This document shows, in pieces, positions 26,670 to 35,171 of a stretch of 64,000 bases of DNA. Position 1 is the stretch's first letter, and each line of letters begins with the position of its first letter. The position numbers and the translations under genes are program-made. The notes beneath the pieces were generated by a model. It searched no databases. It had not been told where the DNA came from and saw nothing but the letters and a program-made list of their open reading frames with translations. This DNA is from Alkalihalobacillus deserti (GTDB taxonomy: Bacteria; Bacillota; Bacilli; Bacillales; Bacillaceae_D): the NCBI RefSeq assembly GCF_020734105.1, contig NZ_JAJAFR010000015.1:29196-93195 (forward strand). The letters run 5' to 3'.

Positions 26670-27572
26670 TTGAAAGGTATAATTTTAGCAGGAGGTAGTG
26701 GCACGAGGTTATATCCCTTAACAAAAACTATTTCCAAACAACTACTGCCAATATACGACAAACCAATGATTTACTATCCTTTATCTGTTTTAATGCTTGC
26801 TGGTATTAGAGATATACTAATAATCTCTACTCCACAAGATACGCCAAGATTTGAGCAACTTCTAGGTAATGGTAGTGATATTGGAATTAATCTTAGCTAT
26901 GCAGTACAAAAATCGCCTGACGGTCTAGCTCAGGCTTTTTTAATTGGTGAGGACTTTATTGGTGATGATAGTGTTGCGTTAATACTAGGAGATAATATTT
27001 TTTACGGACATGGCTTTACTAAGTTGCTAGAGAATGCTGCGTCAAGAGACAAGGGTGCCACGGTTTTTGGATATAATGTGAAAGACCCACAGAGGTTTGG
27101 TGTAGTGGAGTTTGATCACGAGGGCAAAGCTATTTCAATAGAAGAGAAGCCCGAAGATCCAAAGTCGACGTATGCCGTTACTGGGCTTTACTTCTATGAT
27201 AATAGAGTGGTAGACATTGCTAAACAGATCAAGCCTTCAGAGCGCGGTGAATTAGAAATTACAGATGTTAATAAGGCCTATTTAGAATTAGAAGATCTAA
27301 ATGTTGAATTATTAGGTCGTGGATATGCTTGGCTCGATACAGGGACACATGAATCTTTGCTTGATGCATCGACATATATTGAAACTGTTGAAAAACGTCA
27401 GAGTTTAAAAGTTGCTTGTTTAGAAGAAATAGCTTATAGAAAGGGGTATATAAATAAAAGCCAATTATTAGAATTGGCTGATCCACTTAAGAAAAACGAA
27501 TATGGACAGTATCTAATTAGATTGGCTAATCAACATAAAAATGTATTGCAACAAGAGGAGGTTCTTGCTTGA
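26670..27572 (+). CDS. rmlA: Glucose-1-phosphate thymidylyltransferase
   Basis: A 300-residue enzyme taken from TTG 26670 ([16 protein letters not shown]), nine bases after AAAGGAG; GTG 26667 and TTG 26661 are other in-frame possibilities. [13 protein letters not shown] and [18 protein letters not shown] are the nucleotide and sugar-binding motifs, [10 protein letters not shown] holds the metal Asp, and [22 protein letters not shown] follows. It makes dTDP-glucose, the entry to both dTDP-rhamnose and dTDP-Fuc4N in this cluster. It overlaps rmlC by four bases (TTGA). A weakly conserved gap of 180 bases separates it from the flippase. Confidence 0.95.
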   Translation: MKGIILAGGSGTRLYPLTKTISKQLLPIYDKPMIYYPLSVLMLAGIRDILIISTPQDTPRFEQLLGNGSDIGINLSYAVQKSPDGLAQAFLIGEDFIGDDSVALILGDNIFYGHGFTKLLENAASRDKGATVFGYNVKDPQRFGVVEFDHEGKAISIEEKPEDPKSTYAVTGLYFYDNRVVDIAKQIKPSERGELEITDVNKAYLELEDLNVELLGRGYAWLDTGTHESLLDASTYIETVEKRQSLKVACLEEIAYRKGYINKSQLLELADPLKKNEYGQYLIRLANQHKNVLQQEEVLA

Positions 27573-28129
27573 AATTTACCGAAACTAATTTAAATGGGGT
27601 ATTCATTGTAGAACCAACGGTCTATGGTGATCATCGTGGATGGTTTATGGAAACATTCAGCCAAAGCAATTATAAAGAAGTAGGAATAAATTTGAACTTT
27701 GTTCAAGACAATCATTCATTCTCAGCAGTCAAAGGTACATTGAGAGGGTTACATTACCAGTTAAACCCAAAGGCTCAAACAAAGCTTGTGCGATGTACAA
27801 AAGGAGCCATTTATGATGTAGCAGTAGATATTCGTAAAGGGAGTCCCACTTATGGGCAATGGATTGGGACCAAGTTAAGCGAAGAAAATAAAAAGCAATT
27901 ATTAGTTCCGAAAGGTTTTGCACATGCCTTTATGACGTTAACCGATGATGTAGAAGTTCAATACAAAGTCGATGAGAAGTATTCTCCAGAGAATGATCGA
28001 GGGATAATTTGGAACGATCCTGAGATTGCTATTGAGTGGCCTGTAGATATTTCACCAATACTTTCTGAAAAAGACAAAAAAGCACCGATGTTAAAAGATG
28101 CTGAAAACAATTTTGTTTATGGAGTGTAA
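27569..28129 (+). CDS. rmlC: dTDP-4-dehydrorhamnose 3,5-epimerase
   Basis: A 186-residue cupin epimerase: [36 protein letters not shown] with the catalytic His, [27 protein letters not shown], and [23 protein letters not shown]. Its TTG start overlaps the rmlA stop and sits behind AGAGGAGG, so it is translationally coupled. It acts on dTDP-4-keto-6-deoxyglucose and, with RmlD, gives dTDP-L-rhamnose. Confidence 0.95.
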   Translation: MKFTETNLNGVFIVEPTVYGDHRGWFMETFSQSNYKEVGINLNFVQDNHSFSAVKGTLRGLHYQLNPKAQTKLVRCTKGAIYDVAVDIRKGSPTYGQWIGTKLSEENKKQLLVPKGFAHAFMTLTDDVEVQYKVDEKYSPENDRGIIWNDPEIAIEWPVDISPILSEKDKKAPMLKDAENNFVYGV

Positions 28130-28975
28130 ATGATGAAGATCTTAGTGACTGGCTATAGTGGACAACTTGGACATGATGTTGTACGTGAAGGCTTAAAATG
28201 TGGTTTTAATATACATGGTATTGGCAGAGACGAAGTAGACATTACTAATGAAGAAGATGTTTATCGATTTGTAAGAAAAGTAAAGCCAGATGCAATTATT
28301 CATTGTGCAGCCTATACAGCAGTGGATAAAGCGGAAGATGAAAAAGAAATTTGTCAAAATGTAAATGTAAAAGGTACAAAATACTTGGCTAGTTCTGCTA
28401 AAGAAGTAAATGCAAAGTTTATATATATTAGTACTGATTATGTGTTTGATGGAGAAGGAGAAACTCCCTTCGTAGAGACAGATACAGCTGATCCTATATG
28501 TTACTATGGGCTAACAAAGTACGAAGGTGAAAAGATAGTAGAACAAATGCTTGAAGACTGGTTTATAGTTCGGATTTCGTGGGTTTTTGGAATTAATGGA
28601 AACAACTTTGTTAAAACTATGTTGAAATTAGCAGAAACAAAAACTCAATTGAACGTTGTAGGAGACCAAGTTGGTTCCCCAACTTATACATTTGATTTAG
28701 CCAGATTATTAATTGATATGGTTCAAAGTGACAAGTATGGAATATATCATGCATCTAACGAAGGTTTCTGTAATTGGGCGGAATTTGCAATGGAAATTTT
28801 TAAACAAACTAATAAGGATGTTAAAGTAAATTTTATTACTACGGAAGATTACCCGACTCGAGCAATGCGGCCAAAGAACTCCCGTATGAGTAAACAAAAA
28901 CTAATTGACAATGGATTTAAACCTTTACCAAAATGGCAGGATGCATTAGAACATTATATAACTGAATTAACCTAA
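28130..28975 (+). CDS. rmlD: dTDP-4-dehydrorhamnose reductase
   Basis: A 281-residue SDR enzyme: KILVTGYSGQLGHDVVREG NAD(P)-binding start, DAIIHCAAYTAVDKAEDE, YISTDYVFDGEGETPFVE, and the catalytic YGLTKYEGEK (Tyr-X3-Lys). VGDQVGSPTYTFDLARLL is typical of RmlD. It starts one base after the rmlC stop (ATGATG, either Met possible). It performs the last step of dTDP-rhamnose synthesis. Confidence 0.95.
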   Translation: MMKILVTGYSGQLGHDVVREGLKCGFNIHGIGRDEVDITNEEDVYRFVRKVKPDAIIHCAAYTAVDKAEDEKEICQNVNVKGTKYLASSAKEVNAKFIYISTDYVFDGEGETPFVETDTADPICYYGLTKYEGEKIVEQMLEDWFIVRISWVFGINGNNFVKTMLKLAETKTQLNVVGDQVGSPTYTFDLARLLIDMVQSDKYGIYHASNEGFCNWAEFAMEIFKQTNKDVKVNFITTEDYPTRAMRPKNSRMSKQKLIDNGFKPLPKWQDALEHYITELT

Positions 28976-28987
28976 GAGGTGACATAA

Positions 28988-30007
28988 ATGTATAGAAAAA
29001 AAATTCTTATCACTGGTGGTGCAGGTTTCATTGGTGGTAATTTTGTGCAATATATGGTTAATAAATATCCTCAATATGATATTTATAATTTAGACTTATT
29101 AACTTATGCCGGTGACTTAACAAAGCATAAATACATTGAAACTAAAGACAATTACCATTTTATCAAAGCGGACATAGCAGATCGGAATACAATCATTCCC
29201 CTTTTCGAACAAGAGAAGTTTGATTACGTTGTTCACTTTGCAGCAGAAAGTCATGTTGACCGTTCGATTACTGATCCAGGGATCTTTGTAAAAACTAATG
29301 TTGTTGGAACCCAAGTATTATTAGATGCATCAAAAGCTGTTGAACTAACAAAATTTATTCACGTATCAACAGATGAAGTATACGGTGAATTAGACTTTGA
29401 TCCAACTACGTTCTTCACAGAAGAAACACCGCTGCAGCCTAATAGCCCGTATAGCGCTAGTAAAGCTTCGTCTGATCTATTAGTTCGTGCTTATCATGAA
29501 ACGTATGATTTGCCAATGAACATCACTCGCTGCTCTAATAATTATGGACCATATCATTTTCCAGAGAAATTAATTCCATTAACGATTTCGCGTGTATTAA
29601 ATGATGAAAAAGTACCGATATATGGGGACGGCAAAAACATACGTGACTGGTTACATGTTATAGACCACTGCGCTGCAATAGACCTAGTACTGCACGAAGG
29701 TGTTAATGGTGAAGTATATAACGTAGGTGGCCATAATGAGCGTACGAACTTAGAAGTAGTAAAAACAATTATTCAAACATTAGGAAAATCTGATAACTTA
29801 ATTGAGTTTGTAAAAGACCGATTAGGTCATGACAAACGTTATGCAATTGACCCTACTAAACTAGAAAAACTAGGGTGGAAACCTACGTATACATTCGAAT
29901 CGGGAATTGCTCAAACTATTCAATGGTATCTTGATAACAAAGATTGGTGGGAGCAAATAATTAGTGGTGAGTATCAGAATTATTTCGAGAAACAGTATAG
30001 TATTTAA
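28988..30007 (+). CDS. rmlB: dTDP-glucose 4,6-dehydratase
   Basis: A 339-residue extended SDR: ILITGGAGFIGGNFVQYM, NLDLLTYAGDL, VHFAAESHVDRSI, FIHVSTDEVYGEL with the Thr-Asp-Glu catalytic triplet, and YSASKASSDLLVRAYHETY (Tyr-X3-Lys). It forms dTDP-4-keto-6-deoxyglucose, the branch point between RmlC/RmlD (rhamnose) and the WecE-type transaminase (Fuc4N). AGAGGTG precedes the ATG. Confidence 0.96.
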   Translation: MYRKKILITGGAGFIGGNFVQYMVNKYPQYDIYNLDLLTYAGDLTKHKYIETKDNYHFIKADIADRNTIIPLFEQEKFDYVVHFAAESHVDRSITDPGIFVKTNVVGTQVLLDASKAVELTKFIHVSTDEVYGELDFDPTTFFTEETPLQPNSPYSASKASSDLLVRAYHETYDLPMNITRCSNNYGPYHFPEKLIPLTISRVLNDEKVPIYGDGKNIRDWLHVIDHCAAIDLVLHEGVNGEVYNVGGHNERTNLEVVKTIIQTLGKSDNLIEFVKDRLGHDKRYAIDPTKLEKLGWKPTYTFESGIAQTIQWYLDNKDWWEQIISGEYQNYFEKQYSI

Positions 30008-30038
30008 CCTCTAGGTTAAGAGAAAGGAAGACATAACT

Positions 30039-31415
30039 ATGTATAAAATAGCAGTAGCAGGAACAGGATATGTTGGTTTAGTCGCAGGTGTTTGTTTTGC
30101 CGAAGTTGGTCATCTAGTTACTTGTGTCGACATTGATGAGAGTAAAGTTAATGTAATGAAATCAGGTGTTTCGCCAATTTATGAAGCAGATTTAGAAGAG
30201 TTAATGCAAAAAAACTATGCGGCTGGAAGAATTGATTATACAACAGATTATAAATCAGCTTACAAAGATGCAGATGCAATTTTCATCGGTGTAGGTACCC
30301 CAGAGCAACCAGATGGTTCCGCTAATCTTTCATATATTGCAACTGTTGCTAGACAAATAGCTGAGTCGATTGAAAAGGATTGCTTGGTTGTTGTTAAATC
30401 CACTGTTCCTGTTGGAACAAACGATAAAGTAGAACAATTTATTCAAGACTTTCTAGTAAATGATGTGAAAGTGGAAGTGGCATCAAACCCTGAGTTTTTA
30501 GCTCAAGGTTCTGCCGTACATGATACACTCCATGCAGAAAGAATTATTATTGGAACAGAAAGTAAGTGGGCTGAAGAATTACTAATTAAGATCTACGAGC
30601 CGTTTAACCTACCAATTGTTTCAGTAAACAGAAGATCGGCGGAAATGATCAAGTATGCATCAAACGATTTCCTTGCTCTCAAAATATCTTATATGAATGA
30701 TATTGCAAACCTTTGTGAACTAGTTGGAGCGGATGTACAGGATGTTGCAAAAGGAATGAGCTATGATGCTCGTATTGGAAGTAAATTCTTAAACGCAGGT
30801 ATAGGTTATGGTGGTTCATGCTTCCCTAAGGATACGAAAGCACTAGAAAACATTGCTAAGCAGCATGGATATGAGTTAAGGACGGTTAAGGCCGCAATAG
30901 ATGTGAATACAGACCAAAAGACAATGTTATATAAGAAAGCTAGTAAAAGACTCATTACTTTTAATGGTCTAAAGGTAGCTGTGTTAGGTTTAACGTTTAA
31001 ACCTGGAACAGATGATTTAAGAGAAGCTGCATCTCTTGAGAATGTACCATTATTAATAGAGCAAGGTGCAGATATTTATGCGTTTGACCCTGTAGGTGCT
31101 GATAACTTTGCGAAAGTACATCCAGAAGGAATAAATGGCAAAGGCAGTATTACGTATGTTACGAATATTGAAGATGCTTTAAATGAGGCGAATGTTTGCT
31201 TTATCTTTACAGAGTGGGGCGAAGTAAAAGCAGTTACTCCTGAAAAGTATAAGGAGTTAATGAGAACTCCTTTAGTATATGACGGAAGAAATATTTATAG
31301 TATTGAAGAGATGCAAGGAGCAGGAGTAGAGTACCATTCGATTGGAAGAAAGGCCGTGGAGAGAGAAGTTTCAAAGGAGTCGAGAAATCTTGAATTACAA
31401 ACCGTTAGATCCTAG
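30039..31415 (+). CDS. UDP-glucose 6-dehydrogenase
   Basis: A 458-residue NAD-dependent dehydrogenase (Ugd/TuaD type): KIAVAGTGYVGLVAGVCFAEVGH, GVGTPEQPDGSANLSYI, VVKSTVPVGTND, EVASNPEFLAQGSAV, and the catalytic Cys in GIGYGGSCFPKDTKAL. It oxidises UDP-glucose to UDP-glucuronate. In Bacillus this enzyme class is a target of the BY-kinase encoded at 6397. AGAAAGGAAG precedes the ATG. The C-terminal 26 bases overlap the next gene. Confidence 0.95.
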   Translation: MYKIAVAGTGYVGLVAGVCFAEVGHLVTCVDIDESKVNVMKSGVSPIYEADLEELMQKNYAAGRIDYTTDYKSAYKDADAIFIGVGTPEQPDGSANLSYIATVARQIAESIEKDCLVVVKSTVPVGTNDKVEQFIQDFLVNDVKVEVASNPEFLAQGSAVHDTLHAERIIIGTESKWAEELLIKIYEPFNLPIVSVNRRSAEMIKYASNDFLALKISYMNDIANLCELVGADVQDVAKGMSYDARIGSKFLNAGIGYGGSCFPKDTKALENIAKQHGYELRTVKAAIDVNTDQKTMLYKKASKRLITFNGLKVAVLGLTFKPGTDDLREAASLENVPLLIEQGADIYAFDPVGADNFAKVHPEGINGKGSITYVTNIEDALNEANVCFIFTEWGEVKAVTPEKYKELMRTPLVYDGRNIYSIEEMQGAGVEYHSIGRKAVEREVSKESRNLELQTVRS

Positions 31416-32415
31416 TAAAGTTTATCTTATTACTGGAGCTGGAGGTTTCATCGGATATTATTTATCTAAGAAACTATTAGAACAAGGTTGCCAAGTAATA
31501 GGTATTGATAATGTAAATGATTATTATGATGTGAACCTTAAAATGGATCGTTTAGACCAACTTCAGCCTTATGATAAGTTTACTTTTATTAGGGGAGATA
31601 TTTCAGACAAGCCTTTAATCACAGAACTCTTTGAAAAGTACAAGCCAAATGTTGTGGTTAATTTAGCAGCCCAAGCGGGAGTACGTTATTCAATAGAGAA
31701 TCCAGATGTTTATATTCAAAGTAATATTATTGGATTCTATAACATACTAGAAGCTTGTAGGCACAATCCAGTAGAACATCTAGTGTACGCATCTTCAAGC
31801 TCTGTTTATGGTGCCAATAAAAAGGTGCCATTTGAAGAAACAGATTTTGTAGATACTCCTGTATCCCTTTATGCCTCTACGAAGAAATCTAACGAATTAA
31901 TGGCTCATACGTATAGCCATTTGTATAAAATTCCATCGACAGGTCTTCGCTTCTTTACGGTATATGGTCCAATGGGAAGACCAGATATGGCTTACTTTGG
32001 ATTTACTGATAAATACTTTGCAGGGGAGCCAATTAAGATCTTTAATAATGGTGATTTTGATAATGATCTCTATCGTGATTTTACGTATATCGATGATATA
32101 GTCGAAGGAATAGAGCGACTTATTGGTAAACCCCCAGTTGATAAGGTTCCTCATAAGGTATTTAATATCGGTAACAACAATCCGGAAAAGCTGATGACCT
32201 TTATTAATACATTGGAGAAGACTTTAAGCAAAGCTTTAGGAAGAGAAGTGCAGTTTGAAAAGGTGTTTGAACCAATTAAGCCTGGAGATGTACCCGCTAC
32301 GTATGCTTCAACTGATTTATTGCAGGAAGCGGTAGGGTTTAAACCGAAAACATCGATCGAAGAGGGTTTGCAGCAATTTGCTGATTGGTATGTTGAGTAT
32401 TATAAGAAGAAGTAA
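31390..32415 (+). CDS. UDP-glucuronate 4-epimerase (CapI/LpsL-like NAD-dependent epimerase)
   Basis: A 341-residue extended SDR from TTG 31390 (MNYKPLDPSKVYLITG), chosen for AAAGGAG ten bases upstream; a longer in-frame reading from 31342 lies inside the previous gene. VYLITGAGGFIGYYLSKKL, GIDNVNDYYDVNLKMDRL, NLAAQAGVRYSIENPDVYI, YASSSSVYGANKKVPFEE and the catalytic YASTKKSNELM. NDYYD and AGVRYS patterns match UDP-GlcA 4-epimerases, giving UDP-galacturonate from the product of the preceding gene. It is the last gene of the EPS operon; a terminator follows. Confidence 0.9.
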   Translation: MNYKPLDPSKVYLITGAGGFIGYYLSKKLLEQGCQVIGIDNVNDYYDVNLKMDRLDQLQPYDKFTFIRGDISDKPLITELFEKYKPNVVVNLAAQAGVRYSIENPDVYIQSNIIGFYNILEACRHNPVEHLVYASSSSVYGANKKVPFEETDFVDTPVSLYASTKKSNELMAHTYSHLYKIPSTGLRFFTVYGPMGRPDMAYFGFTDKYFAGEPIKIFNNGDFDNDLYRDFTYIDDIVEGIERLIGKPPVDKVPHKVFNIGNNNPEKLMTFINTLEKTLSKALGREVQFEKVFEPIKPGDVPATYASTDLLQEAVGFKPKTSIEEGLQQFADWYVEYYKKK

Positions 32416-32500
32416 GATTTGAAATTATTAAAACACGCTAAGCAAATACATGGCTTAGCTGGTAGAATTTTTTGTGATCGAGACCGAAAGTCTCGTAAAG

Positions 32501-32550
32501 ATAAGCCCGTCAAGCTATCAGTCATGGTAGTTTGGCGGGCTTATTTGTTT
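32501..32550 (+). terminator. Terminator of the EPS operon
   Basis: ATAAGCCCG (32501-32509), extended by TCAAGCTA, pairs with TAGTTTGGCGGGCTTAT (32528-32544), followed by TTTGTTTT. Confidence 0.85.
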
Positions 32551-32602
32551 TGCCAAAATGCGCTAATTAAATTCAGTCTATCATGTGAAGTGTGGTGGTT
32601 CT

Positions 32603-32829
32603 GGTGCCTGTCACTCCCCGAAGATTGTAAGATTTTGTCGATAGATTGATATAATATTAGAAAAGGGAGAGCTGATTATTTATTATAAATGGTTGGATTT
32701 CTTTTCTCGCAATAGATATACCGATATTGGTATTAGTAAGAGACCTCATTATAGAGGATGACGGACTTTTTCACAAGAACCCTTTATCCATCCAACTTCC
32801 TAAGGACAGGGGAATAGGTTCCTTGTCCC
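32603..32829 (+). repeat. Long REP unit 1 (box, promoter-like segment, hairpin) plus second palindrome
   Basis: The REP box GGTGCCTGTCACTCCCCG, then GATTGTAAGATTTTGTCGA, occupies 32603-32641. It is followed by a TATAAT-containing segment (32650) and GCTGATTATTTATTATAAATGG (imperfect palindrome, 32670-32692; no more than a weak T-run). At 32804-32829 a related second palindrome family ends in GGTTCCTTGTCCC. The rest of 32551-32980 shows no gene. Confidence 0.75.
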
Positions 32830-32980
32830 TAAAGAAAACAGAGTGAAATGATCAAGCTTTCGGGTTTTTGAGGAGAATAAAACCAAACATTGCTATGCTC
32901 TAGCTAGTCATGAAGATACGGTGACTACCGTCGCTAAGAATGAGGGTAGGGTAATGTAAATTAAGGTGCGTCTCTATAAC

Positions 32981-33193
32981 AGTAAATTATAATGATAAAA
33001 ACAAATTTTTAACGACCGTAGAAGAGAATGCTTTTATCCTATGTGATGTTAATCTAATAGCCCCTGTAACCGTTGGAAGAAGACAAGTTGTAGCTGCAGT
33101 CACTTCCAACGGTTACAGGGGGGCTATATAAAGTAAATCTTTAGAAATAGCACGTTCGAGGCAAGTAAACAAAGAATCCTATTACAATAAATA
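32981..33193 (+). pseudogene. glmU 3' remnant (copy 1)
   Basis: The DNA matches the C-terminal left-handed beta-helix segment of GlmU seen again at 39740-39944 (shared stretches around AATTTTTAACGACCGTAGAAG and AGGCAAGTAAACAAAGAATC), but it has frame-breaking changes. A central part is replaced by an inverted copy of its own upstream sequence. No reading frame survives. It lies 27 bases before truncated glmM copy 1, the same order as in copy 2. Confidence 0.75.
33057..33126. repeat. 19-bp perfect palindrome within the glmU remnant
   Basis: CCCCTGTAACCGTTGGAAG (33061-33079) and CTTCCAACGGTTACAGGGG (33103-33121) are exact complements with a 23-base loop. ATAG before the left arm again matches CTAT after the right arm past a two-base bulge. 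The other glmU copy has only the left arm. Confidence 0.9.
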
Positions 33194-33219
33194 AGTAATT
33201 CAAATAAAGGAGTGAAATT

Positions 33220-33909
33220 ATGGGGAAGTATTTTGGAACAGATGGAGTACGTGGTGTAGCAAATACGGAATTAACACCAGAACTAACCTTTAAACTAGGC
33301 CGTTTTGGAGGTTATGTATTAACCAAAGGATTGAAGAATAGCAAAGTAGTAGTTGGCCGCGATACTCGTGTTTCTGGACAGATGTTAGAGGGATCTCTTA
33401 TATCAGGATTATTATCAATAGGAGTAGAAGTTGTTCAACTTGGTGTAATTTCAACACAGGGAGTAGCCTATTTAACAAAGACATTAGATGCTCAAGCAGG
33501 GATTATGATTTCAGCGTCTCATAATCCAGTTGAAGATAATGGCATTAAATTCTTCGGACCAGATGGATTTAAACTACTAGATGCACATGAAGAAGAAATA
33601 GAGAGATTACTAGATCAAGAGAGTGATGTTTTACCACGTCCAACAGGTTCTAATGTGGGACAAATGAAAGATTATTTTGAAGGTGGAAAAGACTATGTAA
33701 ATTACCTTAAAAAGACAATTGATGGAGATCTTAAAGGAATAAATATTGCTCTAGATTGTGCTAATGGTGCAACTTCATCTTTAGCACCTCAACTTTTTAG
33801 TGATTTAGGTGCGAATATATCTACAATGGGCGATATACCAGATGGCTTTAATATTAATGCAGGAGTTGGATCTACGCACCCTGAAGTTTTATCCTCTTTT
33901 GTCCAAGGT
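33220..33909 (+). pseudogene. Truncated glmM (copy 1), cut at a REP box
   Basis: About 230 residues nearly identical to the N-terminal half of the intact phosphoglucosamine mutase at 39970, including the ISASHNP active-site Ser. After SSFVQ the reading runs into the REP box at 33914 and stops at 33960. The metal-binding DGDGDR loop and both C-terminal domains are missing, so the product would be inactive. It differs from the intact copy by a few residues (STQGVA here, STPGVA there). GGAGTG is still present before the ATG. Confidence 0.88.
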
Positions 33910-33913
33910 GATC

Positions 33914-33952
33914 GGTGCCTGTCACTCCCCGAAGATTGTAAGATTTTGTCGA
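33914..33952 (+). repeat. REP box 2
   Basis: An exact copy of GGTGCCTGTCACTCCCCG followed by the AAGATTGTAAGATTTTGTCGA-type tail, abutting the truncated glmM. Confidence 0.9.
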
Positions 33953-33974
33953 TAGAGTGATACAATGGTGTTTC

Positions 33975-34013
33975 GGTGCCTGTCACTCCCCGAAATTTGA
34001 CAGATTTTGTCGA
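33975..34013 (+). repeat. REP box 3
   Basis: GGTGCCTGTCACTCCCCG with a variant tail (AAATTTGACAGATTTTGTCGA-type), 23 bases after REP box 2 in the same orientation; the pair precedes the Hol-Tox gene. Confidence 0.88.
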
Positions 34014-34134
34014 GAGAAAAAGCTCAAAGGTATAAAAAGTTACTAGCTTATTAATTCTATCATTTGCTAAACTGAATGTAGCAATTACATAAGCTGATGG
34101 GCGGTTGACCCTCCTGGTGAATAGGGTGTTAATA

Positions 34135-34245
34135 ATGGTGACACATGAAGCAACGAATACGCTATTTCAATACGGGACATTGATCGTTACAATGTTTATC
34201 GCAGTTGTAGCGATGGTCGCGCTAGTCACCAATAAAAAGAAGTAA
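34135..34245 (+). CDS. Putative holin-like toxin (Hol-Tox, type I toxin)
   Basis: A 36-residue peptide: MVTHEATNTLFQYG, a hydrophobic segment of about 18 residues, and TNKKK at the end. This head, single helix and Lys tail pattern matches the Hol-Tox family of Bacillus type I toxins related to TxpA/BsrG-class peptides, which damage the membrane when not repressed by antisense RNA. AGGGTG is seven bases before the ATG. The stop is embedded in a terminator stem, and the downstream sequence has the hairpin expected of the antitoxin RNA. Remnants occur at 35044, 36369 and 42588. Confidence 0.75.
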   Translation: MVTHEATNTLFQYGTLIVTMFIAVVAMVALVTNKKK

Positions 34246-34284
34246 CCGCCCGTCCCGACCAAAGAGTGGGTGGTTACTTCCTTT
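34239..34284 (+). terminator. Hol-Tox terminator
   Basis: GAAGTAACCGCCC (34239-34251) pairs with GGGTGGTTACTTC (34268-34280), followed by CTTT. The same stem recurs at 35068-35115 and 42650-42700. Confidence 0.8.
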
Positions 34285-34289
34285 CAGTA

Positions 34290-34385
34290 TAAACTTTAAA
34301 ATTGGTCAGCCGTTCTTCATGCGGCATGTAGTTAAGTTGACCGTATGTCTGTTTATAGATTGGCATATTACCAAAAATATCCCTA
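34290..34385 (-). ncRNA. Candidate antisense antitoxin RNA of the Hol-Tox locus
   Basis: On the minus strand a nested hairpin (GGTCA...TGACC enclosing GCCG...CGGC, 34304-34342) lies convergent to the toxin and shares its terminator. The same GGTCAGCCG...CGGC signature sits after the 42588 remnant. A minus-strand promoter is plausible near 34350-34380 (TATAAA-like) but is not certain. Assignment rests on known Hol-Tox/RatA-type organisation. Confidence 0.45.
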
Positions 34386-34416
34386 ATTAATTTTTTGAAA
34401 TGTAGGTGAGAAGGGT

Positions 34417-34977
34417 ATGACGTGTGAAATTTGTGAAAGACAAAAGGCGAAAATAATTATTAGCCAGGATGAAGAGCAGAAGCAATTGTGCTTAGGTTGC
34501 TATAACCGTCAATTATCTGCAGAACTGAATGTAGAGTTACAGTCTCAGCCGGAAGCTTTTTCCACTACCGATTATGCAGGGGTTAGAAGAGAATTTATTA
34601 TTACACAAAGACTTAATCCAGTAGGTATCTTGATCGAAGCAGAAGAAAAGAAAGAATATGGCTATAAGTTTGCTGTTCATGGTGAATTGGACTGTGATCA
34701 AGTGGAATTATTTCAACGTTTGCAAGAGAAAGTGAAGCAAGGTATAACTACGTCCTATGTCACAACAAGGAAGTTTCCGAGTGGACAGCAAGTCGAAACG
34801 ATCAAAAATGATAAAATAGTTGGTCGGCTGGACTATGATGAATTGAACGAAGATACACCAATGGTTGTTATTGATGGAAAGCCTTATACATGGGAACAGT
34901 TGGGGAAAATGGTACAAGCATTTGAAGGGTTTCAAATAAAGGTGAAAATGGTTGATATGACTGATAATGTGGAGTAG
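34417..34977 (+). CDS. Uncharacterised protein with N-terminal CxxC pairs
   Basis: A 186-residue cytosolic protein. Residues 3-29 contain CEIC and CLGC, a four-Cys zinc-binding module. The remainder is a soluble alpha/beta domain (IITQRLNPVGILIEAEEK... RLDYDELNEDTPMVVIDGKPYTWEQLGKMV). The latter resembles the conserved uncharacterised Bacillus proteins with a short zinc ribbon plus a DUF-type domain, but I cannot name the family with certainty. GGTGAGAAGGG precedes the ATG. It is flanked by Hol-Tox and REP sequences, i.e. accessory DNA. Confidence 0.75.
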   Translation: MTCEICERQKAKIIISQDEEQKQLCLGCYNRQLSAELNVELQSQPEAFSTTDYAGVRREFIITQRLNPVGILIEAEEKKEYGYKFAVHGELDCDQVELFQRLQEKVKQGITTSYVTTRKFPSGQQVETIKNDKIVGRLDYDELNEDTPMVVIDGKPYTWEQLGKMVQAFEGFQIKVKMVDMTDNVE

Positions 34978-34993
34978 TGACTTCTTTAGATGC

Positions 34994-35120
34994 GGTGCCT
35001 GTCACTCCTCGAAGATTGTAAGATTTTGTCGAGAGGAATCGCTCGTCTCACTTGTCACCAACAAAAAGAAGTAACCGCCCGTCCTCCGACCAAAGAGTGG
35101 GTAGTTACTTCTTTTGTAAG
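34994..35120 (+). repeat. REP box 4 fused to a Hol-Tox 3' remnant
   Basis: The REP box at 34994-35032 (CTCCTCG variant) is followed directly by GAGGAATCGCTCGTCTCAC and then the last codons and terminator of a Hol-Tox gene (GTCACCAACAAAAAGAAGTAA to 35070; stem 35066-35115). The 5' part of the toxin is missing. The same chimera occurs at 36329. Confidence 0.85.
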
Positions 35121-35171
35121 TATTCTGCTGCCTTGCTTCACTATCGGAACTACTTAGCCTGAACTTATCCC

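Noticed and set aside
32419..32649. 76-codon ORF after the epimerase gene
   Set aside because: Its frame crosses the EPS terminator hairpin and ends inside a REP box; composition is not protein-like and there is no ribosome site.
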